DNA of 64,000 nt from NCBI GenBank assembly GCA_049518775.1, contig JBEKRL010000002.1, forward strand, positions 33,492 through 97,491, written 5' to 3'. Both the position numbers and the translations under genes were made by a program. This DNA is from Bog-877 sp049518775. GTDB taxonomy: Bacteria > Chloroflexota > Dormibacteria > Aeolococcales > Bog-877. Below are positions 18,418 through 26,309 of the stretch, one piece after another (within the stretch, counting starts at the first letter, position 1; the number at the start of each line of letters is the position of its first letter). The notes under the pieces were generated by a model. It had not been told where the DNA came from, did no database searches, and saw only the letters and a program-made list of their open reading frames with translations.

Positions 18418-19188
18418 GTGCCGCAGCTTCTGAGCCACCAGCGCAACCCCCTGGGTCGGACGGTCCGGCTCTTGGGCTGGATGGCGTACCACGACGCCCA
18501 GGACTTCGGGGTGAGGGAGCTGGCGGCCGCCGTAGGGATGGCGCCCAGCACCGTCCACCGCTCCCTGGGCGCCCTCGAGGAGGAGGGGCTGATCGAGCCC
18601 TCCACAGTGATTGGCCGGTACCGGCTCAGTCTGGGCTTCTACCGCCTGGCGATGCGGGGAGCCCAACGGACACCGCTGGTGGAGTTGGCGCTGCCTCAGC
18701 TCCGTGAGGCAGCGCGGACCGGCGGCGAGACCACCCTCCTGGCACTGTACTCGACGACCGAGCTGGCCGCCCTCTACGTGGCCGAGATCCCCTCGCGGCA
18801 CCCGATACAGGTCCGGCTGCCACTGCACGAGTGGCTGCCGCTCACCTCCTGCGCCGCAGGGCTGGCGATCCTCTCCGGGCTGAGCGCCGAGACCGTGGTG
18901 ACGGTGTTCAGCCGGGGGCCCAGCCCGGTTGGGGCCTCCGAGCTCGTCGACCGTCTGGCCGAGGTCCGCACTCGGGGCTTCGCCTCACTGACCAACCGGT
19001 CCGGCAGCGGCGTGACCGAGCTGGCCGCAGCCTTCTGGGGTCCCGGCAAACAGGTGGTTGGGGCCCTGGCGTTCGTGGTGCCCCAGCCCCGCGCCAACCC
19101 TGTGCTGGAGGCCTCCCTGGGCCAGCTGCTGGTCGACCAGGCCGCCCTCGTCTCCAAGTCGCTGGCCGGCCCCGCCCCCGCCGCCTAG
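18418..19188 (+). CDS. IclR-family transcriptional regulator
   Basis: 256 residues. The N-terminal helix-turn-helix has GRTVRLLGWMAYHD, VRELAAAVGMAPSTVHRSLGAL and EEEGLIE. The C-terminal effector domain contains LPQLREAARTGGETTLLA, the HEWLPLTSCAAGLAIL segment, and LTNRSGSGVTELAA. The GTG at 18418 fits the family start and lies downstream of the TATAAT. Its 3' end overlaps the convergent ROK kinase gene by 4 nt. IclR regulators usually sense small organic acids or sugar derivatives; the ligand here is unknown. Confidence 0.85.
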   Translation: MPQLLSHQRNPLGRTVRLLGWMAYHDAQDFGVRELAAAVGMAPSTVHRSLGALEEEGLIEPSTVIGRYRLSLGFYRLAMRGAQRTPLVELALPQLREAARTGGETTLLALYSTTELAALYVAEIPSRHPIQVRLPLHEWLPLTSCAAGLAILSGLSAETVVTVFSRGPSPVGASELVDRLAEVRTRGFASLTNRSGSGVTELAAAFWGPGKQVVGALAFVVPQPRANPVLEASLGQLLVDQAALVSKSLAGPAPAA

Positions 19189-20144
19189 GAAGGGGTCAGC
19201 TCGGCGGGCAGGCCCGACCGGTGCCTAGCAAAGTCCAGCGCCATCCCCACCGCCCCCAGCAGCCCTTGGTCTTCGCCCAGCTCGGCCCGCTGCACCAGGC
19301 AGCTGCCCCGCAGTGAGGGGAAGGTCGCGTCCTGGATGCCGGCAAGGACGTCCGCAAACAGGTGCGGCGAGGAGGCGATCACCCCGCCGCCCAGGGCCAG
19401 GACCTCGGGGTTGAGCAGGTTGATCAGCCCGCCTAGGGCCAGCGCCAGGTGGCGGGCGGCCCTGGCCAGGACCGCCTGAGCCTTCCGGTCGCCCGCCTCG
19501 GCGAGGCGGGTGACCTCCGAGGCACTGGTCATGCCCGCGTCCCGGGCAATGGCGACCCCGGAGGCCAACGCCTCCAGGCAGCCCCGGTTGCCGCAGTTGC
19601 AGAGGGGCCCATCGGGGGCCATCACCGTGTGGCCGAACTCGCCGGCGCTGCCCCGGTGGCCCCGGTAGAGCCGGCCGCCCAAGATCATCCCCGCCGAGAT
19701 CCCGGTGCTCACGGTGACATAGACGAAATCATCGGTGCCGCGCCCAGCCCCCAGCCGGTGCTCGGCCAGAGCGGCCAGGCTGACGTCGTGCTCGACCAGG
19801 CAGGTGCAGCCCAGGGCCTCCTCGAGGCGGGCCCGGACGGCCACCTGGCGCCAGCCCGGAAGGTTGGGGGCCCCATCCACGACCCCGGCCTCGCAGTTCA
19901 CCGGGCCCGGCACGCCGACTGCCAGGACCAGCCGGTCCAGCCTCACCTGCGGCTCCAGGGTCACCAGCTGGCGCACCAACTCACCGATCTGGGCCAGCAC
20001 CCGGTCGGGCCCCTCCAGGGCCATGGTCCGGGCCCGGCTCCGGCGGCGGACCTCGCCGCTGGAGTCAGCCAGACCGGCCCTGACCCAGGTGCCCCCGAGG
20101 TCAACCCCGACCACGAAGGTGCGGCCCCCCGGCGGCGATGGCAC
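19185..20144 (-). CDS. ROK-family sugar kinase, probably glucokinase
   Basis: 319 residues. ROK features are the ATP loop VGVDLGGTWVRAGL, EHDVSLAALAEH (glucose-contacting region), GISAGMILGG, and the zinc-binding HTVMAPDGP followed by CNCGNRGCLEALASG. Members without an N-terminal DNA-binding domain, like this one, are mostly glucokinases or N-acyl-hexosamine kinases; glucokinase is the best guess. The GTG start lies 5 nt after the nfo stop, so it is co-transcribed with endonuclease IV. Confidence 0.88.
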   Translation of the reverse strand: MPSPPGGRTFVVGVDLGGTWVRAGLADSSGEVRRRSRARTMALEGPDRVLAQIGELVRQLVTLEPQVRLDRLVLAVGVPGPVNCEAGVVDGAPNLPGWRQVAVRARLEEALGCTCLVEHDVSLAALAEHRLGAGRGTDDFVYVTVSTGISAGMILGGRLYRGHRGSAGEFGHTVMAPDGPLCNCGNRGCLEALASGVAIARDAGMTSASEVTRLAEAGDRKAQAVLARAARHLALALGGLINLLNPEVLALGGGVIASSPHLFADVLAGIQDATFPSLRGSCLVQRAELGEDQGLLGAVGMALDFARHRSGLPAELTPS

Positions 20145-20149
20145 TGGGG

Positions 20150-21022
20150 TCAGTCCCCTGGGACCGAGGCCAGAGGCGGGAGCCCCGCCAGGTCCCGCAG
20201 CCGCTCGATGTTGGCCCGGTCGGGTCCCTTGCGGTCCAGCCCGGGCACCTCCAGGATCAGCGGCACCCTGGACAGCTGAGGATCGGCCAGGATCCTGCGG
20301 AAGGCCTCGGACCCGATCTCCCCGTCCCCAATGTTCTGGTGACGATCCACGTTGGACCCGAAGGCCGCCTTGGAGTCGTTGGCGTGGATGGCGGCGAGCC
20401 GGTCGAAGCCGACCTCCCGCCCCAGCTCCTCGACCAGCCGGGAGAGTCCCTCGACGGTGCGCAGGTCGTGGCCTGCGGTGAAGGCGTGGGCGGTGTCGAG
20501 GCAGACCCTGAGCCGAGGATCGTCGACCGCCTCCAGCATCTGCCTGATCTGGGCGAAGGAGCTGCCGATGTTGTCACCGGAGCCGGCGCTGTTCTCGATG
20601 ATCAGCTGGCTCTCCCCCCCGGAGTCGTCGAGTGCCTGGCGCATCGCGGCGGCCATCTGGGGCAGCACCACCTCGAAGCCCTGGCCCTTGTGGGAACCCG
20701 GGTGGAAGATCACTCCCCGCACCCCCAGCAGGTTGGCCAGCTCCAGGTGGCTGCGCAGAGATCCCTTCGACTGGGCCAGGAGGTCCTCCTTGGCGGTGGC
20801 AAGGTTGATGAGGTAGACGGCGTGGAAGAAGAAGGCGTCGAGGCCGGTCTCGGCCATCCGTCGGCGAAACTCCGCCACCGTCCCCAGGTCGGGATGCAAC
20901 CGGCGCCAGGTCTGGGGCGGCGTGGGGTGGACCTGGACCGCCTCGGCACCGATCTCAAGCGCGCGCCCGAAGGCGGTGTTGATGCCACCCTCGGTGGAGA
21001 CATGGGCGCCGATCAGGACCAC
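20150..21022 (-). CDS. nfo: endonuclease IV (AP endonuclease)
   Basis: Cuts DNA at abasic sites in base-excision repair using three zinc ions. 290 residues, near the usual 280-300. Metal ligands appear in order: IGAHVS, FHAVYLIN, IFHPGSH, IIENSAG, CLDTAHAFTAGHD, IHANDSK, DRHQNIGDGEIG and LEVPG. The GTG start is 2 nt after the lipoprotein gene stop. The frame stays open far upstream, but the additional residues are unlike the family. Confidence 0.95.
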   Translation of the reverse strand: MVLIGAHVSTEGGINTAFGRALEIGAEAVQVHPTPPQTWRRLHPDLGTVAEFRRRMAETGLDAFFFHAVYLINLATAKEDLLAQSKGSLRSHLELANLLGVRGVIFHPGSHKGQGFEVVLPQMAAAMRQALDDSGGESQLIIENSAGSGDNIGSSFAQIRQMLEAVDDPRLRVCLDTAHAFTAGHDLRTVEGLSRLVEELGREVGFDRLAAIHANDSKAAFGSNVDRHQNIGDGEIGSEAFRRILADPQLSRVPLILEVPGLDRKGPDRANIERLRDLAGLPPLASVPGD

Positions 21023-21024
21023 GG

Positions 21025-21729
21025 CTAGCCGGCTCCCGCCCCGGCGGGGGGCACATAGACCAGGGCGCTGGGCGGGGGCTCGACCTTCTGGGCAATTCCG
21101 AAGGCGGCGTACTTGAGGACGACCGGCTGGCGCCCGGTGATGGCCAACTCCAACAGGTGATCGCTGGTGGGCTCCACGAACAGCCTTAATGATGAACCCC
21201 CGCCGTTCTCCTGGATCAGGAGCACCCTCCTCCCGCCGAGCTGGGAGCGCCGCACCGTGGCCGGGCCCTTGAGGGCTCGCCGGAGCGTGGCAGCCAGGCC
21301 CACCCCCGCGAACGGGTGCAGGCTCTTCCGATAGCTGGTGGCGACCGAGGCGGGCTGGAGCACCCAGGTGGTCTCCGGGTTGAGGTTGCCGGGCAGCGAT
21401 GTGATCCCCAGCTCCTGGAGCTCGGTCGGGGAGCGGACGTAGACCTTCTCCCCGAGGGAGACGATGTCGCTTCGGAAGGTCGGGGAGTGGGGGACCGCGA
21501 TGTTGAGGGTGCCGGAGAAGTCGCCGTCGCGACGCACCACCACCCGGAAGCTGGTGGTGGTCGGTCCGGCCCGGTCGGAGCCGGTGATCCGGTAGGAGCC
21601 GGCCCGGACCATGGCGGCGGCCACCTGGCGCACCAGGCTGGGACCGCTGGGGAGGCCCTGGCCACAGCCCACCAGAACGGCGGCCAGCGTCAGGGCGCCC
21701 ACCCAGGTGGGCAGCAAACGAGTTGACAT
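21025..21729 (-). CDS. Secreted lipoprotein, LolA/LppX-like fold suspected
   Basis: 234 residues. A type II signal peptide ends in the lipobox LVGCGQ (Cys near residue 22), so the protein should be lipid-anchored on the outer face of the membrane. The body is a mixed Val/Thr/Arg beta-rich sequence (SYRITGSDRAG, FRVVVRRDGDF, GTLNIAV) like the LppX/LprG/LolA-type lipid-binding lipoproteins; this is inference from pattern only. The ATG has GAGGAG about 8 nt upstream. It lies directly before nfo and ROK with 2-5 nt spacing. Confidence 0.75.
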   Translation of the reverse strand: MSTRLLPTWVGALTLAAVLVGCGQGLPSGPSLVRQVAAAMVRAGSYRITGSDRAGPTTTSFRVVVRRDGDFSGTLNIAVPHSPTFRSDIVSLGEKVYVRSPTELQELGITSLPGNLNPETTWVLQPASVATSYRKSLHPFAGVGLAATLRRALKGPATVRRSQLGGRRVLLIQENGGGSSLRLFVEPTSDHLLELAITGRQPVVLKYAAFGIAQKVEPPPSALVYVPPAGAGAG

Positions 21730-21811
21730 CGGCCACTCCTCGAGATCGTGGCGGCGCCCCCCAGGTTCGGGGCCAGTGTAAGCGGGCGCAGCGGAGCCGG
21801 CCGGGCCATGC

Positions 21812-22804
21812 TCAGACTCGGACCACCACCACCGCCAGTGCGTAGACGACGTAGAGCCCCAGCCCGACCGGCAGCAGCAGCCTGGCGTTCACGCCCCGGG
21901 CACCGGCCGCCGCCATCCCCACCAGGACTGCCAGGACGGTGACTCCGGCGGCCAGGAAGCCGGCCTCGGATAGCCTCCACGGGGTGAAGCACAGCCCCAC
22001 GATGGCCGGGACGGTGGCCTGGAAGGCCATGGCGCCGGTGACGTTGCCGAGCGCCAGGCTGTCGCGGTCGCGGCGGATCCACAGGCTGCCGGCAGTGAGC
22101 TCGGGAAGCTCGGTCGCGATCGGTACCAGCAGCAGCGCCAGGACCAGGGGCGAGAGGTGGGCCAGGCTGGCGACCCGGTGGAGCCCGACCAGGAAGACCT
22201 CGCTGGCGAGGGCCAGACCGGCCAGACCCACCAGCGCCTGGACCGCGGGCAGCGCCAGGCGGGAGGAGCCATCGGGGCTCCAGCCTCCGGTGAGCCGGGA
22301 GAAGAGCAGCGGCTCGTAGTCGCCCTCGGGAACGGTGTCGGACCTCAGGGTCCGGCGGACGAAGTCGATGTAGAGGAAAGCCAGGATGGCGGCGTCGACC
22401 CAGCGCAGCGGCCGGGGGAGGAACGCCCCGGCGATCAGCAGGACGAAGCTGACGGTGAACGCCATCATCGCCCGCCGGGCCGCGGTCGGCTCCACGCGGA
22501 GCCAGGGGCGGCCGCAGAGCAGGCTGACCGCGCCCACCACCCCCAGCCCGATCGTCGCCAGCATCAAGGGGGCACCCAGGATCGCCCCGGTGGCGGTCTG
22601 GGCGGCCTGGGGACCGCCCGCGATCAGGGCCACCACCGGGACGATGCTCTCGGGCATGGCGGTGCCCACTGCCGCCATCACGCTCCCGGTCATCCCGTGC
22701 CCCAGCCCCAGGCTGCGGGCCCCCCACTCCACCGCGTTGGTGAAGAGGGTGGCGGCCAGCACCATCAGCACCAGGCCGCCGCCGAAGTCGAGGGCTATCT
22801 GCAC
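21812..22804 (-). CDS. Na+/Ca2+ exchanger-family cation antiporter
   Basis: 330 residues, about ten hydrophobic helices. The two inverted alpha-repeats are visible: GSVMAAVGTAMPESIVPVVAL near residue 40 and LVPIATELPELTAGSLWI near residue 235. Both carry the conserved acidic residue in a P-E-S/P-E-L context. It probably exports Ca2+ or another cation in exchange for H+ or Na+. The GTG start lies 4 nt after the NUDIX gene stop. Confidence 0.85.
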   Translation of the reverse strand: MQIALDFGGGLVLMVLAATLFTNAVEWGARSLGLGHGMTGSVMAAVGTAMPESIVPVVALIAGGPQAAQTATGAILGAPLMLATIGLGVVGAVSLLCGRPWLRVEPTAARRAMMAFTVSFVLLIAGAFLPRPLRWVDAAILAFLYIDFVRRTLRSDTVPEGDYEPLLFSRLTGGWSPDGSSRLALPAVQALVGLAGLALASEVFLVGLHRVASLAHLSPLVLALLLVPIATELPELTAGSLWIRRDRDSLALGNVTGAMAFQATVPAIVGLCFTPWRLSEAGFLAAGVTVLAVLVGMAAAGARGVNARLLLPVGLGLYVVYALAVVVVRV

Positions 22805-22808
22805 TGGG

Positions 22809-23324
22809 TCAGCTGGCGCGGGTCCCAGTCCGTCGCGAGATCACCGAGCCGCCCAGGTCGAAGACCAGCCTGAGGCCGTGAAGCCAGACATCGGCCAGCC
22901 CGACATGCTGGGCCCGCTTCACCGGCAGCACGGACTCGGGGAGCAGAGCGTCGGCGATCCGCTGACGGTACCAGGGGAAGAGCGAGCGGGGGAGCCGGGC
23001 CGGCGCCACCCAGGCCAGGTGCCAGGCCTCCCTGCCGGTCTTGGGCCGTCCTCCCACCGGGCGGCAGCGGAAGACCACATCCAGGTCCCGGCGGATCCCG
23101 GTGAACTGGTAATAGCCGATCAGCCTCTCGACCTCGATCTCCAGCCCCGTCTCCTCCCGGGTTTCCCGGACCACGGTTCGGGCGGGGTCCTCGCTCTGGT
23201 CGACGTGGCCCCCCGGGGGCTCCCAACCGGCCGGCCAGAGCCGGAGCTGGATCAGCACCCGACCCCGGTCATCGACCACGATCGCCTGGGCCCCGACCGG
23301 CCGCGGGGTGGCTAAGGCAGGCAC
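22809..23324 (-). CDS. NUDIX hydrolase
   Basis: 171 residues from a GTG that overlaps the end of the M50 gene by 13 nt. The Nudix box is intact (G-x5-E-x7-REtrEEtGL) in EPPGGHVDQSEDPARTV and VRETREETGLE, near residues 35-60. Such enzymes hydrolyse nucleoside diphosphates linked to another moiety; the substrate is not identifiable. It is part of the tail-anchored protein-ArsA-small protein-M50-NUDIX-exchanger run. Confidence 0.85.
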   Translation of the reverse strand: MPALATPRPVGAQAIVVDDRGRVLIQLRLWPAGWEPPGGHVDQSEDPARTVVRETREETGLEIEVERLIGYYQFTGIRRDLDVVFRCRPVGGRPKTGREAWHLAWVAPARLPRSLFPWYRQRIADALLPESVLPVKRAQHVGLADVWLHGLRLVFDLGGSVISRRTGTRAS

Positions 23325-24094
23325 GGGTTGGCCAGCGCCGTGGCCAGGCTGGCGCTGCTGGGGCTGATCAGGTAGCCGATGTTGGGGAACAGCGCCAACG
23401 GCGGCGGCCCCACCACCAGCCGAGCCCAGAGCCAATCGGCCGCCCCCAGGATCGGGGCCGAGATGGAGAGGCCGGAGGAGCCGAGGTTGGGCAGGACGAA
23501 GAAGAGCAGGAGGGCGACGACGTAGATCCAGGTGCGGTGCATGTCGATCCAGGAGAAGACCTCAGGGATCTGGCCCCGCAGCAGCCCCTCGGCGACCCCG
23601 TACCCGTCCAGAGGCGGGATCGGGATCAGATTGAAGACGCAGAGGATCACATTGACGAAGAAGCCCTCGGTGAGGATCCAGTAGAGGTAGCCGGCCGGGG
23701 GGAGAGCGAAGCTGGGCAGGTAGCAGTTCTGCACCGAGGGAACCAGGACGATCAGGAGCCGTATGACCACTCCCAGGGCGGCGGCGATCAGCAGGTTGCT
23801 GAAGGGGCCCGCGAAGGCCAGCCAGGCCCGCTGGCGGCCGCGGCGGACATAGGCGGGGTTGTACTGGACCGGGCGGGCGAAGCCGAAGCCGATCAGGACC
23901 AGCATCGCCAGCCCCAGGGGGTCGATCTGGTTGGCGGGATTAAGCGACAGCCTTCCCTGGCGGCGGGGTGTGGGATCGCCGTAGGAGGTGGCCACCAGGG
24001 CGTGGCAGACCTCGTGGACGGTGAATCCGAGGGCGATCCCGGGGACAGCGAAAAGAAGGAGGATCAGGTAGAACTCAATCCCCGTCCCCAGCAC
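23312..24094 (-). CDS. Site-2 protease-like M50 intramembrane metalloprotease
   Basis: 260 residues with about six transmembrane helices. The zinc site is HEVCH (HExxH) within TVHEVCHALVATSYGD near residue 27, and the third ligand lies in NLIPIPPLDGYG. These are the Rip/SpoIVFB-like compact M50 proteases that cut transmembrane helices of anti-sigma factors or other membrane proteins. The GTG start is 6 nt after the stop of a 76-residue gene. The neighbourhood (a tail-anchored protein plus a Get3/ArsA ATPase) suggests a possible substrate. Confidence 0.9.
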   Translation of the reverse strand: MLGTGIEFYLILLLFAVPGIALGFTVHEVCHALVATSYGDPTPRRQGRLSLNPANQIDPLGLAMLVLIGFGFARPVQYNPAYVRRGRQRAWLAFAGPFSNLLIAAALGVVIRLLIVLVPSVQNCYLPSFALPPAGYLYWILTEGFFVNVILCVFNLIPIPPLDGYGVAEGLLRGQIPEVFSWIDMHRTWIYVVALLLFFVLPNLGSSGLSISAPILGAADWLWARLVVGPPPLALFPNIGYLISPSSASLATALANPCLP

Positions 24095-24100
24095 CGGGGT

Positions 24101-24331
24101 TCAGTCCACGACGATCTTGTGGGGGCGGCGTCGGGCCTGGCCCCCCCGGCGGCGGTGCCGGTGCTCGACCGCCGCGGCTGCCGCCAGCACCAGCTCCCGC
24201 TCGGCCTTGAGCAGGTGGGCCCTCGACTCCTCGGGCACCAGCTCGCCGAGCTCGCTGGCCGCCCGGGCCACCGCCTCCTCGAGCACTCGGGCCGCCCACC
24301 CCGCCAGCCGCTCCGCTTCTTCGCGCTCCAT
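24101..24331 (-). CDS. Small helical protein of unknown function between ArsA and M50
   Basis: 76 residues: about 55 residues of charged alpha-helix (GWAARVLEEAVARAASELGE, HLLKAERELVLAAAAAVEHR) and a basic tail (RHRRRGGQARRRPHKI). No family recognised. The ATG overlaps the ArsA stop by 1 nt (TGATG) and the M50 gene follows after 6 nt, so it is translated as part of this operon. A co-chaperone or adaptor role is only a guess. Confidence 0.65.
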   Translation of the reverse strand: MEREEAERLAGWAARVLEEAVARAASELGELVPEESRAHLLKAERELVLAAAAAVEHRHRRRGGQARRRPHKIVVD

Positions 24332-25497
24332 CAGACTCTCCCAAAGTGAATCGCCAGCTGACCGTGCTCCAGCTGGGCCGAGGTGGTGACCTGGCCCTGC
24401 AGCACCCGGGGCAGGCTGATCTCACGCTTGTAGGGCCCGACGCTGACGTAGAGTTCGTCGTCGCGCTGGGTCAGCTCCACCTGGTCCTTGGTGGCGAAGG
24501 GCAGCTGCAGGGAGAGCACGTAGCCCTCGCCCTCCTTGCGCAGTGACTGCGGCTTGGTGTCGTAGAGGACGGCGCTGGGATCGCGGTCGCCGAAGAGAGA
24601 GTCGGCCAGTTCGCCGAGGTCGCTCAGTCCCAGCACCTCGTGGTCAAACAGCCGGGCGTCCAGAATCGGGACCGGAGAGAAGGCCACCTCGACCTGCTCT
24701 CGGTAGCGCTTCTGGGATTTGCGCCACTCGGCGAAGTAGCCCTCCCCAACCTCCTCGGGAAGCACTCGGTTGACCAGAATCGCATCCACCTGGTAGTCGT
24801 AGAGGTTGAGGTAGGTGAAGGCCCGCTGGGCCTCCTTGATCACCATCTTCTCCAGGTTCAGCACCAGCCGCACGGTGCAGTTCCGGGCGTCGCTGAGGAC
24901 CTCCTTCATGGACTCCAGGTCCTCCAGGAGTTCCCGGACCAAGCGGTAGATATCGTCGGCCGGGAGCGGGATGCTGATGAACGGTTGCACCAGCGGACGG
25001 GCCACCCGCATCACCTTGCGCTCCAGGGGGAAGATCCGGTCCAGGTACCAGCGAGCGACATCGGGGAAGGCCAGCAGTTGCAGGGTCTCGCCGGTGGGTG
25101 CGCAGTCGACGATCAGCACGTCGAATTCCTGCCCCTGGGCATGGCGGCGGATCCACATCAGGCTCGCCACCTCCTCCATCCCGGGCGGCGTGGCCAGCTC
25201 CTCGGCGATGATCTCGTCGACCCCCTGGCTGTTGAACAGCACCGCCAAATAGTCGTGAATGCGGTTCCAATGCCCCTCCATCTCGTGGAGGGCATTGACC
25301 TCCTGGGCAAAGAGATTCTCGCTGACCTGGACCGGCTCGGGACCGAGCTCGAGGTCGAGGCTGTCCCCCAGGCTGTGCGCGGCGTCGGTGGAGACCACCA
25401 GGGTCCGCAGCCCGAGCTGCGCACAGCGCACGGCGGTGGCGGCGGCGACGGTGGTTTTGCCCACACCACCTTTGCCCGTGTAGAGGATCACGCGCAT
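24331..25497 (-). CDS. Get3/ArsA-family ATPase with C-terminal alpha-crystallin-like domain (Get3d-like)
   Basis: 388 residues. Deviant Walker A TGKGGVGKTT at 7-16, switch I VSTDAAHSLGDSL, switch II DCAPTGETLQLL, and VNRVLPEE in the helical part. The last 80 residues (LQLPFATKDQVELT, ELYVSVGPYKREISLP) form the HSP20-like domain seen in Get3d and some bacterial ArsA-like proteins. There is no CxxC zinc motif and no arsenic-binding Cys triad, and no ars genes are nearby, so arsenite export is unlikely; delivery of tail-anchored membrane proteins or lipidic cargo is more plausible. ATG 25497 lies 7 nt after TATACT, giving a leaderless mRNA. Confidence 0.88.
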   Translation of the reverse strand: MRVILYTGKGGVGKTTVAAATAVRCAQLGLRTLVVSTDAAHSLGDSLDLELGPEPVQVSENLFAQEVNALHEMEGHWNRIHDYLAVLFNSQGVDEIIAEELATPPGMEEVASLMWIRRHAQGQEFDVLIVDCAPTGETLQLLAFPDVARWYLDRIFPLERKVMRVARPLVQPFISIPLPADDIYRLVRELLEDLESMKEVLSDARNCTVRLVLNLEKMVIKEAQRAFTYLNLYDYQVDAILVNRVLPEEVGEGYFAEWRKSQKRYREQVEVAFSPVPILDARLFDHEVLGLSDLGELADSLFGDRDPSAVLYDTKPQSLRKEGEGYVLSLQLPFATKDQVELTQRDDELYVSVGPYKREISLPRVLQGQVTTSAQLEHGQLAIHFGRV

Positions 25498-25504
25498 CTT
25501 CGCG

Positions 25505-25510
25505 AGTATA
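25505..25510 (-). promoter_or_regulatory. -10 box of the ArsA/Get3 gene
   Basis: TATACT read on the minus strand, 7 nt before the ATG, so transcription should start at or next to the start codon. It lies in the 37-nt gap after the tail-anchored protein gene and gives the ATPase operon its own promoter. Confidence 0.5.
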
Positions 25511-25534
25511 GGGACGGCCCAAAATGGGCCTCCC

Positions 25535-26005
25535 TCAGCGAAGGATGAAGAACCCCACAACCACCAGCAGCACCATCACCACGCAAACCACGACCACCCG
25601 GCGCAAGTCCAAGCTCAGATAGGGCGTGCGGTCGATCGGCACCCCCGGGCTCTCGTCCATCGGCTCCAGGTTGGCGACCTGCTGGCGCTGGCGCTCGGCC
25701 CGGCTGGCGACCCGGGTCCTCTTGGGGAGGAAGGACTCATTGGCGGCAGCCACCGGCCGGGGCAGCCCCGCACCCGGCGATGCCTGGACTGACCTGGTCC
25801 CAGTCCCGGGCGAGCCGTGCCGGGCCTGCCGCTGGGGCAGGAAGGAGCCGCTGGGACGGAGCTCCTCAGCGGCCGGGGCCGGTAGGGCGGCCTCAGTCGC
25901 CTCGGGCGCGGGGCCGGCTGGAGCCGGTTCCCGCGGCTGGACCGGCGCAGGCGCGGCTCGGGGGCGAGAACTCGGGGCTGCGCGACGCTTGGGACGTCTG
26001 GCCAA
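25535..26005 (-). CDS. Tail-anchored membrane protein of unknown function, Pro/Ala-rich
   Basis: 156 residues from TTG 26005, which has GGAG 7 nt upstream. It has a basic N-terminus (ARRPKRRAA), a long disordered Pro/Ala/Arg region, two copies of a SFLPxR motif (GSFLPQRQA and ESFLPKRTR, about 40 residues apart), and SLDLRR. It ends in a single hydrophobic helix (VVVVCVVMVLLVVVGFFIL) followed by one Arg. The architecture is a classic tail anchor: cytoplasmic body, one C-terminal span, nothing beyond. The gene sits 37 nt before a Get3/ArsA ATPase, the family that inserts such proteins. Confidence 0.6.
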   Translation of the reverse strand: MARRPKRRAAPSSRPRAAPAPVQPREPAPAGPAPEATEAALPAPAAEELRPSGSFLPQRQARHGSPGTGTRSVQASPGAGLPRPVAAANESFLPKRTRVASRAERQRQQVANLEPMDESPGVPIDRTPYLSLDLRRVVVVCVVMVLLVVVGFFILR

Positions 26006-26309
26006 ATGTTGGCTCCGCGAACTGGGGCGCCCTCCGGGGCGCGAGATTGGGCGGCGCAAGTGTACCCAAGCCGACGGCGGGCCCACCTCAGCTGGGGGGT
26101 GCAGGCAGCGAGCACCGGCGGGGTGGTGTCAGCTTGGCGAAGGAGGGGACGAGGAGATGCCAGCGCCCACTGCCTGCGTGGGCGATGTGTGTGGGGCCAC
26201 ATCTTGTGCCCAGAGGGCATTCAACCACAGAATATTGTGCTCCGCAAGGGGGTGCAACAACTCGTCTAACAGGAGATCGGTGCCGGCCCCGGTGGCCGCC
26301 CCCAGGCGT
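26006..26309. other. Intergenic region, no gene recognised
   Basis: About 300 bp upstream of the tail-anchored protein gene and downstream of ychF. On the minus strand a TACACT box at 26059-26064 could serve as -10 for the tail-anchored protein gene, with a leader of about 50 nt. The part around 26200-26270 is richer in A/T than its surroundings. No RNA gene recognised. Confidence 0.4.

Noticed and set aside
20150..21736. A 528-codon frame extending endonuclease IV far upstream
   Set aside because: The upper half is the antisense/out-of-frame shadow of the lipoprotein gene, whose lipobox and ribosome site are clear; nfo starts at GTG 21022.
24331..25497. Arsenite-efflux ATPase (ArsA) of an ars operon
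   Set aside because: No arsenic-binding Cys triad, a single ATPase half, an alpha-crystallin-like C-terminus, and no arsB, arsD or arsR-arsenic genes nearby; a Get3d-like role fits better.
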